In this document: one piece after another, positions 5,548-6,774 of the stretch
How the letters are laid out: every line of letters begins with the position of its first letter
Numbering within the stretch: position 1 is the stretch's first letter
Assembly: GCA_024278035.1 (NCBI GenBank)
Contig: JAJRUA010000186.1
Span: forward strand, 1-6,774
Source of the DNA: Planctomycetota bacterium
GTDB lineage: Bacteria; Planctomycetota; Planctomycetia; Pirellulales; Lacipirellulaceae
DNA length: 6,774 bases
Direction of reading: 5' to 3'
Made by a program: the position numbers and the translations under genes
Notes under the pieces: model-generated
The model's database searches: none
Told to the model about the DNA's origin: nothing
Seen by the model: only the letters and a program-made list of their open reading frames with translations

Positions 5548-6774
5548 TCATTCCGACTTTTTCTTTGCTAGTTCTTGGAGCTTTGCCCGTTCGGGCCGCT
5601 CTTTGTAAAAAATGTCGAGCGGGTAACAGCCGGAGACCATCCCCTTACGCGGTGCGGTGGTGCAGTCGCTAAACGTGCGGCAGATTTTTTTGCGTACGAG
5701 GTTCTTGCCACTTAGCACATCGGCGGGCAAATCCGGATAGGATAAAACCATGCGGCCCAGCCCAATCGAATCGGCCATCCCTTCACGAACGACCCGCTGT
5801 CCGACATTCGGCAGCCAATCTTGCAGGTAGCTGTAGCCGGAGCCGACGATGAGCATTTCAGGGCAGGCGTGCTTGAGTTGGGCGGTCGCTTCGATCTGTC
5901 GAGCGACGCCCACGAGTGGGTCTTCGGGCGGTTGGTAGCCGTCCGACGGAGGGAAAGTTGCCGGGCGTTGAATGTGGGGATTGTAGTAGGGGCTGCCAGC
6001 CGTCGTGCAAAGAAGTCCAATGCCCAACTCTTGGAGCAAACCGAGAAAGCGAATCGGTTCATCAAGGTCGATCCCTCGGCCCGTTCCATCGCCTCCGAAA
6101 GCGTAGGCGTATTTTTCTGTTACCTCGGCTTCGCCCATGCCATCGGTGCCGGGTCGGTAAGGGGAGAAATCAAAAAGGCTCAGCCGGACACCGATGTCGA
6201 GGCCGGGTGCTTCGGCACGGATACCGGCGACGATGTCACGCAAGAACCGAGTACGTCCCTTAAAGTCGCCACCGTATCGGCCTAGACGGTCGTAGCCGGA
6301 GAGCAATTCGTGGCCCAAGTAACCGTGACAATGTTTGACATCGACAAACGCAAACCCCGCTTGCTGAGCCAATCGGGCGGCCGCAATGAAGTCATCGACC
6401 AGCTCGGCAAGGTCACTGTCCGTCAGGAGAGAATGGTCATCGATGACACCCACCCTGAGGTCAAGCTGCGGATGGCGATAAGCAATTCGAGGTTCTTGCC
6501 GTGATTTGACCGCTGGACGCGCAAAACGACCGGAGTGGGTTAGTTGCAAACCGACTAGCAAATCAGAATCCTTGCCAAAACGTTCGCGATGCGAGGAAAC
6601 CAGCTCTTCGCGAAGCGATTCTATCTCGCCGACCGTTTGGGCATTGAGCATCAACTGATTGGGGTTGGCCCGACCATCCTGCCGGACGGCGACCGCTTCG
6701 CCACCCCAGATGAGCTTGGCTCCGCTCAGCCCGAAGTTGCGCCAACGGCGACGGGTTAGCTCCGTAGGCCGGCC
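5548..6774 (-). CDS. Old Yellow Enzyme family NADH:flavin oxidoreductase (5' partial)
   Basis: The frame stays open from the stop TGA (5548-5550) to the right edge, giving 408 visible residues; the true start is outside the window. A TTG at 6654 with ATG at 6651 lies inside the domain and is not the start, because upstream residues ([13 protein letters not shown]...GRANPNQL) match the family. It is expected to be an FMN-dependent TIM-barrel oxidoreductase reducing enoate-type or related substrates with NAD(P)H. Visible motifs: QLTHSGR (77-83), [10 protein letters not shown] (144-153), the D-R-x-G-R-Y-G-G segment (about 162-169) followed by R-T-R-F, and [13 protein letters not shown] near the C-terminus (phosphate binding). 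Lys147 stands where many members have the first His of the HxxHGY motif. Three cysteines near the C-terminus (C-x5-C-x11-C) recall, but do not match, the Fe-S motif of 2,4-dienoyl-CoA reductases. The second, nucleotide-binding half of those enzymes is absent. Substrate unknown; no link to the VWA-kinase set is evident. Confidence 0.92.
   Translation of the reverse strand, partial: GRPTELTRRRWRNFGLSGAKLIWGGEAVAVRQDGRANPNQLMLNAQTVGEIESLREELVSSHRERFGKDSDLLVGLQLTHSGRFARPAVKSRQEPRIAYRHPQLDLRVGVIDDHSLLTDSDLAELVDDFIAAARLAQQAGFAFVDVKHCHGYLGHELLSGYDRLGRYGGDFKGRTRFLRDIVAGIRAEAPGLDIGVRLSLFDFSPYRPGTDGMGEAEVTEKYAYAFGGDGTGRGIDLDEPIRFLGLLQELGIGLLCTTAGSPYYNPHIQRPATFPPSDGYQPPEDPLVGVARQIEATAQLKHACPEMLIVGSGYSYLQDWLPNVGQRVVREGMADSIGLGRMVLSYPDLPADVLSGKNLVRKKICRTFSDCTTAPRKGMVSGCYPLDIFYKERPERAKLQELAKKKSE

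Noticed and set aside
5268..5672. 134-residue + strand frame with TATAAT at 5289-5294 and a weak -35-like CTTTGA at 5266-5271
   Set aside because: The frame begins upstream of the -10 box, runs into the conserved end of the oxidoreductase on the other strand, and has no domain. The promoter-like boxes have no convincing + strand gene to serve.
5548..6654. Treating TTG 6654 / ATG 6651 as the true start of the oxidoreductase
   Set aside because: In-frame coding with family-like residues continues upstream to the window edge, so the gene is 5' truncated by the window instead.
6563..6745. 60-residue - strand frame near the right edge
   Set aside because: It overlaps the N-terminal part of the oxidoreductase frame, which is open to the window edge and matches the OYE family.

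Overview
The window looks like a planctomycete chromosome, probably Pirellulales-like. The main reasons are the N-terminal motif of the gene at 227-1336 (RLRMERCEERCMLSG), which matches the 'LEPR-XLL' type N-terminus typical of planctomycete exported or surface proteins, together with moderate-to-high GC, mostly weak Shine-Dalgarno sequences, and a dispersed-type repeat containing CGCGAATA/TATTCGCG. The assignment rests on motif recognition, not on a database search.

Layout. Positions 1-1336 (+ strand) hold the 3' end of an unidentified gene, followed 4 nt later by a 369-codon LEPR-XLL-type protein with a C-terminal hydrophobic segment. Its last 11 codons lie inside a foldback repeat (about 1301-1457), whose 17-bp perfect core stem sits between this gene and a convergent gene, where it could act as a two-way terminator. 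Positions 5137-1481 (- strand) hold three genes in transcription order: a von Willebrand factor A protein (YegL-like), a PP2C phosphatase (YegK/PphC-like) and a large membrane-anchored Ser/Thr kinase (YegI-like). The phosphatase and kinase genes overlap by 41 nt. Positions 5138-5547 form a 410-nt gap with GC-rich hairpins, a strong Shine-Dalgarno site for the VWA gene and doubtful small ORFs. From 5548 to the right edge (- strand) lies an Old Yellow Enzyme family NADH:flavin oxidoreductase whose start is outside the window.

How they work together. The VWA-phosphatase-kinase set has the same gene order and direction as yegL, pphC (yegK) and yegI in Escherichia coli, where PphC and YegI are a phosphatase and its partner kinase. 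It also resembles the VWA/PP2C/kinase (TerY-P) triads described near tellurium-resistance-like systems. The likely picture is a reversible phosphorylation switch: a kinase held at the membrane by hydrophobic segments, a soluble phosphatase that opposes it, and a metal-binding VWA protein as partner, scaffold or substrate. The physiological signal and targets cannot be read from this sequence. The flavin oxidoreductase and the LEPR-type protein look like unrelated neighbours.
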